From NCBI RefSeq assembly GCF_008831285.2, contig NC_045144.1:24259716-24323715 (forward strand): a stretch of 64,000 bases of DNA, written 5' to 3'. Positions within the stretch are counted from its first letter, which is position 1; every line of letters starts with the position of its first letter. Below are positions 45,481 to 56,998 of this stretch, in pieces. This DNA comes from Nymphaea colorata (lineage: Eukaryota; Streptophyta; Magnoliopsida; Nymphaeales; Nymphaeaceae). The notes under the pieces were generated by a model that searched no databases, was not told the DNA's origin, and saw only the letters and a program-made list of their open reading frames with translations. The position numbers and the translations under genes were made by a program.

Positions 45481-47043
45481 TATAGTTCCAAAGTATATAT
45501 TTATAATAAGTGTGGCCCAGCTGAGTCAAGCACGACCTTGTCTGAACTTAGAAAACTCGGCCTCTATAGAACAGGCTCGAATTTAATGAGACAGTATCGA
45601 TTTGAGCTAGAGCTTAAGTTTGTCTCATTTCTTTTGACTTGTTGACTTATTTATTTGCTAGTCATTTAACTATTCGCTCATTGTATTTCAGCATTCATTA
45701 TGCAGTTGAGTCCAGTCGAGTTTAAATGGGTCAAATTCTTACAACTCAAATCGGAAGCTCGGCTCATTTATGTCTTTTGACATTTTTCAAGTAAGTTTAT
45801 ATCTTAACACCAGTTGAAGCTGACTTGACTTGTTGTGCAACGCTGTGTGACATTAAGTGAATTTTCCAAAAACATTTTTGTCTTTTGACATTTTTCAAAT
45901 AAGTTTATATATCTTTTTCTTCATCCTTCTGCAAAACTCTCTACTCAGTTTAAGTTAACTGCAGAACCATTTTGGTTGTAAAATAAAGTAACAATAATAT
46001 CCTACAAATATTTTATTTGATGGGTTATGCATCCAGTTGGATTTGGTCGCATGTATTTACCATGCCCTCACTTGGCGTCTTGGAGGGTGCTGTATTGAGG
46101 AGCAAAATTGTTTACATGCACACCCTTGCATACAAAAAAATTGTTCACAGGAATTTTCAAAATGACCAAAATGCCCTTACCTAAGTAAATATATGTTCTT
46201 TTAGAAAGACAAAAAATGATTATAAAAAGTTAAAAATATAAAATGTACATTTCTTAATAAAAAAATACGAAAAATGCCTCAACCTCCTTTTCTTGAGTGT
46301 ATATTTGTTTATAAACACACCTGTACATGCCACTTAATGTCATTGAGTTATGTTGATTTGAGATTAAGGGTCTTGCCTCCCCACTCCCTCCAACTTCATA
46401 TGTCTTTAATTTAGGATTTGTAAGAAAAGCAAGCTATTGTATTCTTATGTGATGGTCCTTTTATAATTTTCTTCTTCTCTAAAGTACACTAGGAACATTC
46501 ATTTCTTATATATGTGATCGAAGTTCTTCCTATAGCGAAAATGCTTTGCTTCGTAGAAGTTCCTGAATTCTTTTTGGTAATTCTTTTGGTAATTCTTTTT
46601 CATCTCATTCCGTGCCATAATCAAGTTGAAAATTTGAGGTACCGAACTAATAAAAAAAAGGGTCCCACAATAGCTAGCCTTAAATATTGAACAAAATAAA
46701 ATTATAAAAAAATCATATACTAATTATCCAATCCCATCTGTCGTGCATATATCCTTAGACTGTCGTGTATGCCAAATCTCTAATATATTTTACAAAAATA
46801 TTCAATATGAAAACAGATACTGTCTTTGTCGCCTTTTTCATTACTCAAATTATTTCCTTTAATTTATCGTACCTGACCGTTTCTACATTCACATAAGTTA
46901 TCGTAAAACATATAGTGTTCTCATATATCGAAAGCTAGTCTTATTGTCTTAAGTTAACCGTCGACCTTATTGTGTAAACTAAGCAACAAAAGCATGCAAT
47001 ATGAAATTAAACCCACTCTACACAAATTGATAGCATCAAGATG

Positions 47044-47088
<45 letters not shown>

Positions 47089-47976
47089 TGGATTAGCTAA
47101 TCGACATGAAGCACTGTCCACTTTGGCGTTTATGATTTTTTCTTGCATTTGAATTTGCACCGATACAAAAAATAATAAATGAAAAATCATGAGGTAGCGT
47201 ACTCAAAATTAAAAGAAACAGCAAACATGTGTCGCATGCATAAAGTTTAATATCAGACAGACTTTCTACCACTGTTTTTCGTCAAAATCCATTTCAAATA
47301 TTTTTTTTTAATCTTTAATTTCTTTTTCAACTCAAATTTTCATAACATTAAATAATTACCAATTTTGAGTTTATTTCTGTTGAGATAAAAATGGCGGTAA
47401 AATTATATTCTTGTTTGTAATTTATTGTTTATCCTTGGAAATCATATATGTAACTTGCTATGAGCTTATGAATAACTTTTCTTTTTTAGGCTAATATAAC
47501 ATTTTTATAAAAAGAAAAAAACCAATGAAATTTCTCTATTTTATTTTTTTTATCATTAATTATTTCTTTGGAAAAGAAAAAAAATTGTTATACCATGCTG
47601 CATCTATAGAGGTACATTTATTAAGATATCTTTTTATTCCACAGTAAAAGAGCATTCTTTCCCAATAAATTTAATTTAAACAATGTAGTGATCATGGCCA
47701 ATCTCGTATAAAGATTAAAAATAGGAAAGACATCAATTTGTCAATATAAAAGATATGTGAAACTTAGATTATTAAGTTTTTATGACATGTTTGAACTGGA
47801 ACTACTATTTATGATTATATTTATGAAAATATGCACACAAGATAGCGACTATTTTGAAAAAGAACTGTAATTCCATTGACCTGCCACAAATAAATTCCAG
47901 CCCCGGCACCCACTGTCCCCGACCAGCGGAAACAAACACGCTGTGACTTCAGCAATTTCCAACCCTCTTCTCTATC
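45481..47976. other. intergenic region upstream of LecRK copy 2
   Basis: 45530-45850 is the partner of the dispersed repeat at 38463-38645. A 31-base segment (GTCTTTTGACATTTTTCAA...) recurs at 45771 and 45878. A TA tract lies at 47047-47083. No gene recognised. Confidence 0.6.
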
Positions 47977-49971
47977 ATGGCCATTCATCTGCCATGGTTT
48001 CTCCTCTTTTTTCTTCTTTCTCACGTCCGCACATCACCTGCAACTTCCCTCAACAGCACCTTTTCCTTCAATGGCTTCCAACCGTCAGACCTGAGCTTAT
48101 TATCTGGCTTTGCAACTGTTATCAGCACGGGGGCTCTTCAACTGACCAACGGTCAACGTACCATGAATCTTCCAGGCATCACAGGACAAGCGTTCTACCC
48201 GGCCATTCTCCAATTCAAAAAGGGTCCTTCGGCTACGACTACTCGATCTTTCAGCACACATTTTGTCTTCGAAATCGTATCCAAGGACCAGAAACCAGGT
48301 GGTCATGGCTTCGCCTTCGTCTTGGCACCCTCCACCAACTTCTGCTCTGCCTCTGGAGGCCCCTTCCTCGGCTTCGTCAACCAGTCGAACAACGTAAACC
48401 CAAACAGTCATATATTTGCAGTTGAATTCGACACAGTTCAACAAGTAGATTTGGAAGACAGAGATGGAAACCATGTGGGCATCGACGTCAATGGTGTGAT
48501 CTCCAATACCTCCGAATCTGCTGCTTATTATACAGAGCTTAACAAGAAAGAAACGGTGCTTCTGGACAGCCAGACGCCCATCCAAGCATGGATTGAATAT
48601 GACGGGAAGGGGAAGCAGCTGAATGTCACCATAGCCCCATTGTCGCACCCACTCGCTCATATCATATTCCATTGACCTGTCTCCTATTCTGCTTGAACAC
48701 ATGTATGTTGGCTTCTCTTCTGGTACGCAAAAGCTATTCAGCAAGCACTATATCTTGGCTTGGAGCTTCACGATGGAAGGAAAAGCACAAGAGTTGGACC
48801 TCTCACGCCTTCCTTCTGTTCCCGGGATCGTACTCCTCTAGGGAAGTCTTTAAAGCTGTACCTATACCTTTCTGTAGCATTAGTGATTATATTGTTTCTC
48901 ATTATTACAATTAGCATCTGTTATTGGACCCATAAGAAGAGGAAGCTCACATCTGAGAAGGTAGAGGAATGGGAGATGGACTACCCACATAGGTTCCCGT
49001 ACAGGGAACTCTACAGGGCAACCAAGGGTTTCAAGGAGGAGTTGGGGAAAGGAGGTTTCGGCAGCGTCTACAAAGGTGTGCTGCCTAGGAGCGGAATGGA
49101 AGTTGCAGTGAAAAAAGTATCACATAGTTCGAAGCAGGGGATAAGAGAGTTTGTGGCAGAAGTATCAAGCTTGGGGAGGATGAGACACAGAAACCTGGTC
49201 CAGTTGCAGGGTTGGTGTAGACGAGGCGAGGAGCTGCTCCTTGCCTATGAATTCATGCCAAAGGGGAGTCTGGACAGTCATATTTTTGGGATAAGAAGGA
49301 AAAGCCTGAGTTGGGAACAGAGGTTCAAGATTGTCAAGGGAATTGCTTCTGGTCTGCTGTATCTGCATGAGGAGTGGGAGCAAGTGGTTGTGCACAGAGA
49401 CGTTAAAGCGAGTAATGTATTGTTGGATGGTGATCTAAATGGCAGGTTGGGTGATTTTGGGCTTTCTAGACTCTATGAGCATGGGACCAAGCCCAAAACA
49501 ACCAAAATCGTTGGGAGTTTTGGGTACATGGCGCCGGAGCTTTCCCGCACCTGCAAGTTCACGACGAGCTCCGATGTGTACTCTTATGGTGCCTTGCTCC
49601 TAGAGATGGCCTGTGGAAGGAGGCCTATTGAGCCAGAGAGACCCTGTGACGAGATGGTTCTGGTGGAGTTAGTCCACTCTCTGTGGAAGGGTGGACGAAT
49701 ACTGGACGCCATGGACAACAAGCTTGGGAATAGCTATGTGGTGGAGGAAGCAGAGCTTGTGCTGAAGCTTGGCGTGCTCTGTTCACAGGCTGCACCTGAA
49801 TCAAGGCCAAACATGCGGCAACTGACTCAGTTTCTCAATGGTGGTGCCTCCCTACAAGATCTGGAATGCCATAATATTGTTATTCAAGACGATCCAGGCA
49901 TGGACCAACTAATTCTGCAGTACTCTTCCTCTGCCATTCTATCATCAACTTCAGGAAACTCAGGATCATAA
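47977..49971 (+). pseudogene. L-type lectin receptor kinase, copy 2 (kinase intact, lectin part frame-broken)
   Basis: The start ATG at 47977 gives a signal peptide (MAIHLPWFLLFFLLSH), then the legume-lectin domain: FSFNGFQPSDLSLLSG, GGHGFAFVLAPSTNF, IFAVEFDTVQQVDLED and NHVGIDVNGVIS. It reads cleanly to 48650. Versus copy 1, 14 bases are missing near 48655, giving TGA at 48673-48675. One more base is missing near 48823, returning to the original frame (15 in all). From there the frame is open to 49971: membrane segment, [20 protein letters not shown] juxtamembrane, kinase with [32 protein letters not shown]. An unspliced product would be a secreted lectin-only protein of 232 aa. No plausible GT-AG intron removes the break; a sequence error is possible. 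Confidence 0.9.
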
Positions 49972-50589
49972 CTTATGAACACAACTCCAGCATGTCATTG
50001 CAGAGGCATCAATCAAAAAGTCATAGATCAGTATATCCTTTCTCAAGTTGTCAAACTAGCAGAATGCCACCCTTTGCTCGAGGTTCTGGTTGGCTACAAG
50101 ATCTCTCACATCTGTTATTTTTGGAGCTGAGTGCCAGCCCGTACGTACACCGTTTGTGTACTCCTTGTATTCGGTCTGGCAAAATCTTTGTATATTTACT
50201 ACCAGTAATATAAAATACTACTTAATTGCTAAGGGCGATGGTTTTTTTATTCTTTTGTTTCTTTTTTTTCTTGGGTCAAGAGTTCATCAATTACATAGTC
50301 CACCGTCTTAAGTAGTCAATATATTGATCAAGGTTACTTAGTAGATTATGTTTCATCTTCACTTTTTCTCCGTTCCTTTTAGATGTTTGAAATGATGCTT
50401 GTGAAATTAAATTGTTTTAAATAAAAGGCTTTTTTTTTTTTGTAGCAGCACACATCCGTGAAGGCTATTTTCAATGACGTTTTATTTTGGACATGTTGAC
50501 TTAGACGACAAAACATACTTTCACGACGTCCTTTTTTAAAACGCTCGCGAATCTGTCTTACTTTTGTAAGTGTTGACGCGTTCCGTTGT
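49972..50589. other. LecRK copy 2 downstream region
   Basis: The first 90 bases match the 3' flanks of the other copies. No further gene. Confidence 0.6.
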
Positions 50590-51065
50590 CCCAGCACGGA
50601 CGATATCTGATCATGGCGTTATCACCACTTTCTGGCGCGCAATGGGGCAGACAAGACGCCGTTTCATCTTCGAGCAATGGTGTTGAGGGAACGTGAGTTC
50701 AAGAGCATCTTTCACTTTTGTTGGTCTTCTCCAGCGGTTGATCGGCCGGCAGCACTGAGGATCAACTTCAAAATAACACAAAGGAGGTTGCGTAAGTTCC
50801 ATAACTTACAAGCTTGGGAAGAAGAGCTTCTCTTCCTTTCCCGCTCCAGCAGGATTCTGAGATCACCACGCATGACATGGCTCGCCGTATGTCGGATCTG
50901 TCATCTCTAATTTCTGAATGGCGTACGCGTGATGAGATCCGCCGGCGCGCGTGTTCCCGAATCACATGGTTAAAGCTTCAGGATCAGAACAATCGCTTCT
51001 TCCATTGCATGGCCTCCATGAGTTTTCGCAAGTCTAAGAGGGGCAGACTTCTGCGGAAATGTTGG
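50590..51065 (+). pseudogene. LINE (L1-type) ORF2 fragment, endonuclease end to RT start
   Basis: The plus strand reads ISDHGVITTFWRAM (the SDH motif ending an APE endonuclease domain), then REREFKSIFHFCWSSPAVDR, and RDEIRRRACSRITWLKLQDQ followed by NNRFFHCMASMSFRKSKRGR. The last segment is the conserved linker before RT in plant L1 elements. Frames change between these parts, and RT itself is missing. GC content is higher than its surroundings. Confidence 0.75.
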
Positions 51066-51710
51066 CTGTTTTCAACTTGGAGAGGCATTTGGTTGCTAAG
51101 TTATGATGTTATTTTCCGTGAAAGAAAGGTAAATCTAAGAGCTCTGTTGTTGGGCATAATGTTCCATGTTTCTGTCCTCGTTTGCAGGCACAATTCTCAT
51201 TCATCATAAGGCTGATCACCGGGTTGTTCTTTTACAACTTATGCATAACTCTCTTCTTGTTTTCGCATTTGGTTGGCTGGTTTTCTCTTAAGTTTTGGAT
51301 GTTAGATTACATCTGTATGCTTTCTTCCTCCAACTTCTGTTGGAAGCTAGTAATGTTGAGTAAATTCTCTCTCTCCCTCTCTTGCTCTGAGAATGAGGAA
51401 TTTGTTTTTTTCCTCTTCCCCTTTTTTTGCTCATTATGTTGATTGAAGGTCTTATGTTAACCCCAGCACCATGAGACGATCCATGAAAGGGCAACCTCAT
51501 CCCCATGAAGTGCATGGTTGCATTAGGAGGCGGCGGTATGATTCTCATCTCTTTTTATGGAGAAACTTCAAGTGCTTCAGGATTTCCAAGCAATTCTCAT
51601 CTCTTCTAATCTCTTAAATTGCTTGCTTTCTCCTCTTCATTATTATTAGCAATATGTTAATTAAAATTTATTTAACATACATGTTATTGAAATGTTACAT
51701 TAATTTGTAG
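51066..51710. other. no gene recognised
   Basis: May include intron sequence of the transposase relic that follows, since a TTTGTAG acceptor-like site ends it. Confidence 0.4.
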
Positions 51711-51921
51711 GCTCAACATAATGAAGCAATATTCCAACTTCCTGAAGACATAAGAGATGAGCTATCTCTAAATGATGTCTTGTCATGGGTGATGGGACCA
51801 GACAAATTTGGACGAGTGCATACTTATGGAATGAGGGTAAAACCATCACAAGTTTTTGATGCAGTTTCTAGTCAATGTGAACTAATGACACAAAGTGTGA
51901 AATTGAGAGGAGTATGGTGAT
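51711..51921 (+). pseudogene. probable CACTA (En/Spm) transposase exon, Transposase_24-like
   Basis: After a splice-acceptor-like TTAATTTGTAG the plus strand reads AQHNEAIFQLPEDIRDELSL, NDVLSWVMGPDKFGRVHTYG, MRVKPSQVFDAVSS, then ends LRGVW-stop. The run V[ML]GP-x-GRVx-x-G-x-x-VxPSQVF resembles the C-terminal part of plant Transposase_24 proteins of CACTA elements. Only this exon is readable. The stretch 52440-52620 may hold further decayed parts (QSKPCQPGKEVQVALV), which I cannot assign. Confidence 0.6.
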
Positions 51922-53029
51922 CTATGCAATAAGGTGCATAATGTAGAAAGCAATCATACTCACCAGATGTGCAAATTAGAAGCTAGACAAGTTGAAAAGA
52001 TACATGACTTTGAAGCCATACATGCAAAACAAATAAACAAATTATGTATCAATGTACTTTTTAATTTCTATGAAAAGTAGATAAGTATATGATTTGTTAG
52101 GGATAACACTTCTCATGTTCATTTTATAGGTCCGAAGATGGCTTAAATATCACGTGCATATTGGCAATGATTTTTTTTTTTTGTGAAAACAAATTGTTTG
52201 GTGTTAAATAATTTGAGCTTTACCACATAATTATAATTTGTAAATATATTTGTGGAAATACATATCTTTTGATATGTGAAAGACTAGTTTTCATGTTACT
52301 GAAAGGTAGATTAGAAATCTAACTTTTCCCCTCTCCCAATGATTTACAACATGCACTCTTATTCTAGTTTCAGCACCTTTCTTCTCTATCTCTCTGAAAA
52401 TTTTGCTGATATGCTGGTACTTAGGTAAGGCATAGGATCCAATCTAAGCCATGCCAACCGGGCAAGGAGGTGCAAGTAGCACTGGTATTGCCTTCTTTAT
52501 CGTACCAGAGATGGTGTTCTGCTGATATGTAGCTCTTTTGGTTGAGAATCTGCCTTCGAGTCCAGAATTCTCAAGGGGACTGCCTTTGCAGCACTAACTT
52601 GCATCTTTGTTGTGGGTAATTGACTTTTTGCTGTTCTCCCTAAGTTTATTTCTCTTTCTTTCATATATGATTGTACCTATGATTGATTATGTTAATACTT
52701 ATTGCTTATTTCATTTGAACCAAGTCTAAGTTTACCTTCTTGGTTATTTCATTTGAAGGCCATTGGTTTGAGGATGAAATGTTGAACTCATATGTAATTG
52801 GGTCCCTGAAGCATGCTACAGGGAACTCCACAATCATGAAGGAAACCATGGATCTTGGTCTTAGACAATGGTAGATGGCAAGCCATGCAATCTAACTATC
52901 TCATCAATATATAGATCAACTAATAAATTTAGAAAATTGAGACTCCGGATTGGCAGAAAATGAGCTAGCTTAATCAATATATTGATTGTCACCCAGATGA
53001 CATCATGTCATCTCCTGCTTCTCAGTAGT
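51922..53029. other. no gene recognised
   Basis: Possible further remnants of the CACTA transposase gene. A short frame, HWFEDEMLNSYVIGSLKHAT near 52761, is unidentified. Confidence 0.4.
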
Positions 53030-53645
53030 CCCATAAAAAAATGTGGTAATATCTTCCCATTTCCATTGTGGAATCCCAAGTGGTTCTAATAACTCACCCG
53101 ACCTCTAATGTTCCGCCTTAACCTGTTGATATATCAAACATGTAGCCACAAAATTAGCAATTCGAACTTCATACCTGGCTACTAAAAGCTGCATTCATGT
53201 CTTCATTAATCTTGTTGCTGCCAGGATGAATGATATGTCACAAGCAATGCAACTCATCCAAAAGTCTCGTCTTTTGTGTTTACTCATCTGGCACAGTCTA
53301 CCAGAAATTGGACCCTGCATTTAGGTCCATGGAAAAAGTTCGCTTTCCAACTCTGACTAAGTCTTCATTTGTGCATACTTTGGACTCTTATTCTGCTTCT
53401 GCAGAATCATTTCTAATAAATCAATTTGTACTGAGGCATAAAGGAAAACCATACCTCGATTATCTGTAAATGGATTCCACGTTGTCAAATCCTCTATAAG
53501 TTTCCATGTCTGATGAACTGGGTTGTGTACTAGTGCCCTAGATTTGTGATTTAGTGCATATGCTACTACATTAGCTTTCCTAAGACAAAAAGAAAGTTTG
53601 AAATCATAATCCATGAGATACTCTATCCATTTACGCAGCAAAAAA
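53030..53645 (-). pseudogene. gypsy RNase H end and integrase N-terminus
   Basis: Minus strand: LRKWIEYLMDYDFKLSFCLR then ANVVAYALNHKSRAL (normally KANVVADALSRK), the RNase H C-terminus. Further on, CLIYQQVKAEH-stop-RSGELLEPLG and IPQWKWEDITTF match the integrase zinc-binding domain and core start of plant gypsy elements. Stops interrupt it. Confidence 0.82.
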
Positions 53646-53994
53646 TTAAACTACTTTTGTGAAAAGAGATAAGAAATTTATGATTGTGAATACTTCAAAC
53701 TCTACTCCATAAGACAATGGCACCACATTTTTTAAGGCATGCACCATAGTGCCCGACTCCAAATCATGGATAGAATAGTTCTGATCATATGGACTTAGCT
53801 ATCTAAATTATAGTATCAATACCCCACCATCCAATTCTGGAAGCATCAGTATAAACTACAAGTCCCTTTGTGCCTGATGGTAAAGCCAAAACAAGTGTCA
53901 TTGTCAACCTCTATTTAACGTCTACAAGTTCTGGTCACATGCCCCCGACCACACAAACTTACTTCTTTCTTAAATAATGGAGTCATTGGCAAAG

Positions 53995-54679
53995 CTATTT
54001 GGGAGAACCCCTAATAAACTGCTTGTAGCATCCTACCAATCCAAGAAAAGCTCGTACCTCAGTAGGAGCTGTAGGGCTCATCCACTTTTGTACTGCTTCT
54101 ACCTTAGCTAGATCCACTGCCACTTCCTGACTATAAATAATATAACCCAACAATTCAAATTTTTCCAGCCAAAACTCACACTTATACAATTTAACATACA
54201 AATGTTGCCTCAATGTATTTAATACCATAGAAAGATACTCATCATGTTCCTCATTTGATGGAGAATAAATCAATACATCATCAATGAAATAATCACAAAT
54301 TTGATCTAGGTAATTTCTAAATACTTTATTTATTAGGTCCAGAATAGTAGAAGCATTAGTCAGCCCCAAAAGATAAAACAGGAAAGTTATAATGGCTATA
54401 CCAGGTTTTGAACGTAGTCTTAGACACATCTTCCTCATTAATACACAACTGATGATAACCTGATCAAAAATCAATCTTGATAAATACTCACGCATCTTTT
54501 AACTCATCTAGTAAATCTTCTGTGTGAGACAAAGGGTACTTATTTCTAATGGTTATCAAATTCAGCTTGTGATAATCGATACACAAGTAAAGGAAGCATC
54601 CTTTTTTCTTACAATAATAGTGGTGCACCCTAGGGAGACACGTTAAGGCAAATGTAGTCTTATCTATCAATTCTTGCAA
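53995..54679 (-). pseudogene. gypsy reverse transcriptase
   Basis: Minus ORFs give LCIDYHKLNLITIRNKYPLS and HTEDLLDELKDA, then INKVFRNYLDQICDYFIDDV with the catalytic FIDD, and YSPSNEEHDEYL. VEAVQKWMSPTAPTEVRAFL and GLVGCYKQFIRG complete the thumb/RNase H join. A frameshift lies near 54490. Confidence 0.88.
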
Positions 54680-55073
54680 GGTTCTTCAACTCCTCAAACT
54701 AGATAGACGTCATCATCTAAGGCGCCTTCGAGTCTAGTACTGTATCTAAGACCAAATTGATCGAGAACTCATCACCCTAGGTGGTGTTCTAGAAGACCTT
54801 TAGGGAACACATTCACAAACAATAGAGATCTTTTAAGGCTGGGGTTACTCTGCCATCACTCTTAGTAAGCTCACATGTAAGCAATCTCCTCTAAGTGAAT
54901 GTTTTGCTGCACCGCAGTGTAACGACTGCCAATTAAGATGACGCCCTACGTTTTTAGCCTAGAATTCCACAAATTGACTTCAAAAGTACAAATAAGCATA
55001 CACTTAGCATGACAATCAATATAGGCATCATACTCATAAAGCCAATACACACCCAGAATTACATAAAAACACT

Positions 55074-55617
55074 CTAAATCCATAGTGATAATTGAGTAGG
55101 ACATACTGCTCGCGAGATTTCATTGGGTACATCAAACAAAGATTGGGTACAATAATCCTGAAACCCAATAACAATGGCTCTCAGAAGTTTATAAAGTATA
55201 GGTACAATATAAATATCAAGTAAAGTGGCTAATCTATGAGATATAAAGGAATGAGAAGCACCAAAATCAAATAAAACATGTTCAATGAAAGAATATACAG
55301 GAAATGTAACTTCAATCACATTGAGGCCAGGAATCTAAGGTAGTCAACAATCGTTGAATGGCAATGTTCTCAACCCTGGGAATTGGATGAATAGCAAGAA
55401 TAGGAACTGCAATAGGTGCTGCAGCTGGCTGTGCAACAACCACCTTAGTCTATCACATAGGGGCCGGCATGAGGGCTAGAATAGCCCGGTGAGCGTACGC
55501 AGGGTCTCAAGAATGAGTACCTTGTCAGCAGGCTGTTGCTTAGCTGCGACTTCCTGCTTGACCTATACTCTCCCTCTCAAGACGCACAAGCCTTTGCAAT
55601 TCCCTACTCGACATCAT
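55074..55617 (-). pseudogene. gypsy gag start fused to protease
   Basis: The gag start at 55617 is followed within about 300 bases by a protease reading VLFDFGASHSFISHRLATLL (DFG in place of D-[ST]-G). The capsid and zinc knuckle, normally several hundred residues, are missing, which indicates an internal deletion. LLTTLDSWPQ lies close to the join. Confidence 0.7.
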
Positions 55618-56944
55618 GAATAATACTTACAAATCAAAACACTGATATCATAAAGAAACTAGAATTAGCACTATCATAACATTACAACTAGTAACAAAGA
55701 GAAACAATAACAAAGATATTGAAATTAAATTAGTACTACTAATCTCACTTGGCTACTGGTGCTTGGGATCGTTTGATTGTCTTAGGGATAGAGGGTGCTT
55801 TGCTACCAACTTTTATAATGATGCTACTTACAGCCATACATTTCATACAAACATAATGCAACATGTGTATGGATGCATAGTATATCATATTGGCCTTTGC
55901 AACTGGTGAATGGCACAATATGGTGCAACACATATGATTCATGCATAGTGTACCAGATTTGCGTCCAAAATTAGTGAATACTGTGGCATGTTCTATATCA
56001 CAATATAAAAACAACTAGCATAATTGGTGTGTGGATCGACCTGTCCTAAGTAGACCTGTGCTGTACTCTATTAGAGTGACCGGTCGGTGGGTGTACTGTG
56101 AAAAACACATGTAACATGTATAATAATACCTCATATCCGAAAGATAAATCACAACACAATAACAATATAAAAATTTATCATCCTACAAGGCTATATGTAC
56201 ACAAAGCATTCCCTTAACCAAAATAGGATACGGTTTAGTGCCAGTTACATTGCCAACTATCACCCTCTATTTTGATAGTATCACGATCTTGAGCCACAAC
56301 CCTTCTTAGGGTGAGTACTCAAAACCAAATAAAAATAAGGATCAGAGATAATTCTAAGTATGGCCTATCCCTAAGGCCTACACATACATCATCCATTTAG
56401 ACATAAATAACATAGGTAGAAAAATGGAGACGCCAACATCTCAGTTATTCCATTTGAGCAATAAATAGTCAATACAACATAGAGTACACATTCAAACACA
56501 TAACTCTATGCACTGAGTGACAGTATAAGTTCTGATAGGAATGTAAGGCTCCACAAGACTGTTGCATAGTTTACAATCATCACACACAACAATTGAGTCC
56601 CTGAAAAACCTAGGGTAACCATATCCAATAAGGCTAAGCTAACTATAGCTACTGCAGCAGCACGACCCATACTCTATGTGGGGATGGGATCCTTGCTAGT
56701 GGCCTGCGTGATGGGCTCCTTGCTAGTGGCCTGGGTAAGAAGCACTTCATCCATTCTTACAACACGGGCCCTGTGCCACCCACCTAACTGCTTTTATAGT
56801 GGGTTCGAATAATATCCAATCAATACGATTCATTCATATTAAATCTGGCCTTAGGGGTTGCCCTAATTTCAGCTCATGCTCAAGTAATCAATATCATATC
56901 ATTAAGAAGGAATCAACAAAACATAACAATGCATCAAGAGAATG

Positions 56945-56998
<54 letters not shown>

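Larger units (their letters stand above)
53030..55617 (-). mobile_element. Ty3/gypsy retrotransposon, truncated, most of gag missing
   Basis: Minus-strand order: short gag start (MMSSRELQRLVRLE, ATG at 55617), protease, RT, RNase H, integrase N-terminus. RT before integrase is the gypsy order. The 3' part of integrase and the 3' LTR are absent. A weak PBS-like TGATATCAGTGT (9 of 12 to the initiator-Met primer site) is at about 55643-55654 in minus sense. The 5' LTR was not delimited; it may lie in 55660-58100. Confidence 0.8.

Noticed and set aside
48650-48830. An intron in LecRK copy 2 that would rescue the frame
   Set aside because: No convincing GT-AG pair brackets the broken part, and the copy 1 alignment shows simple small deletions instead.
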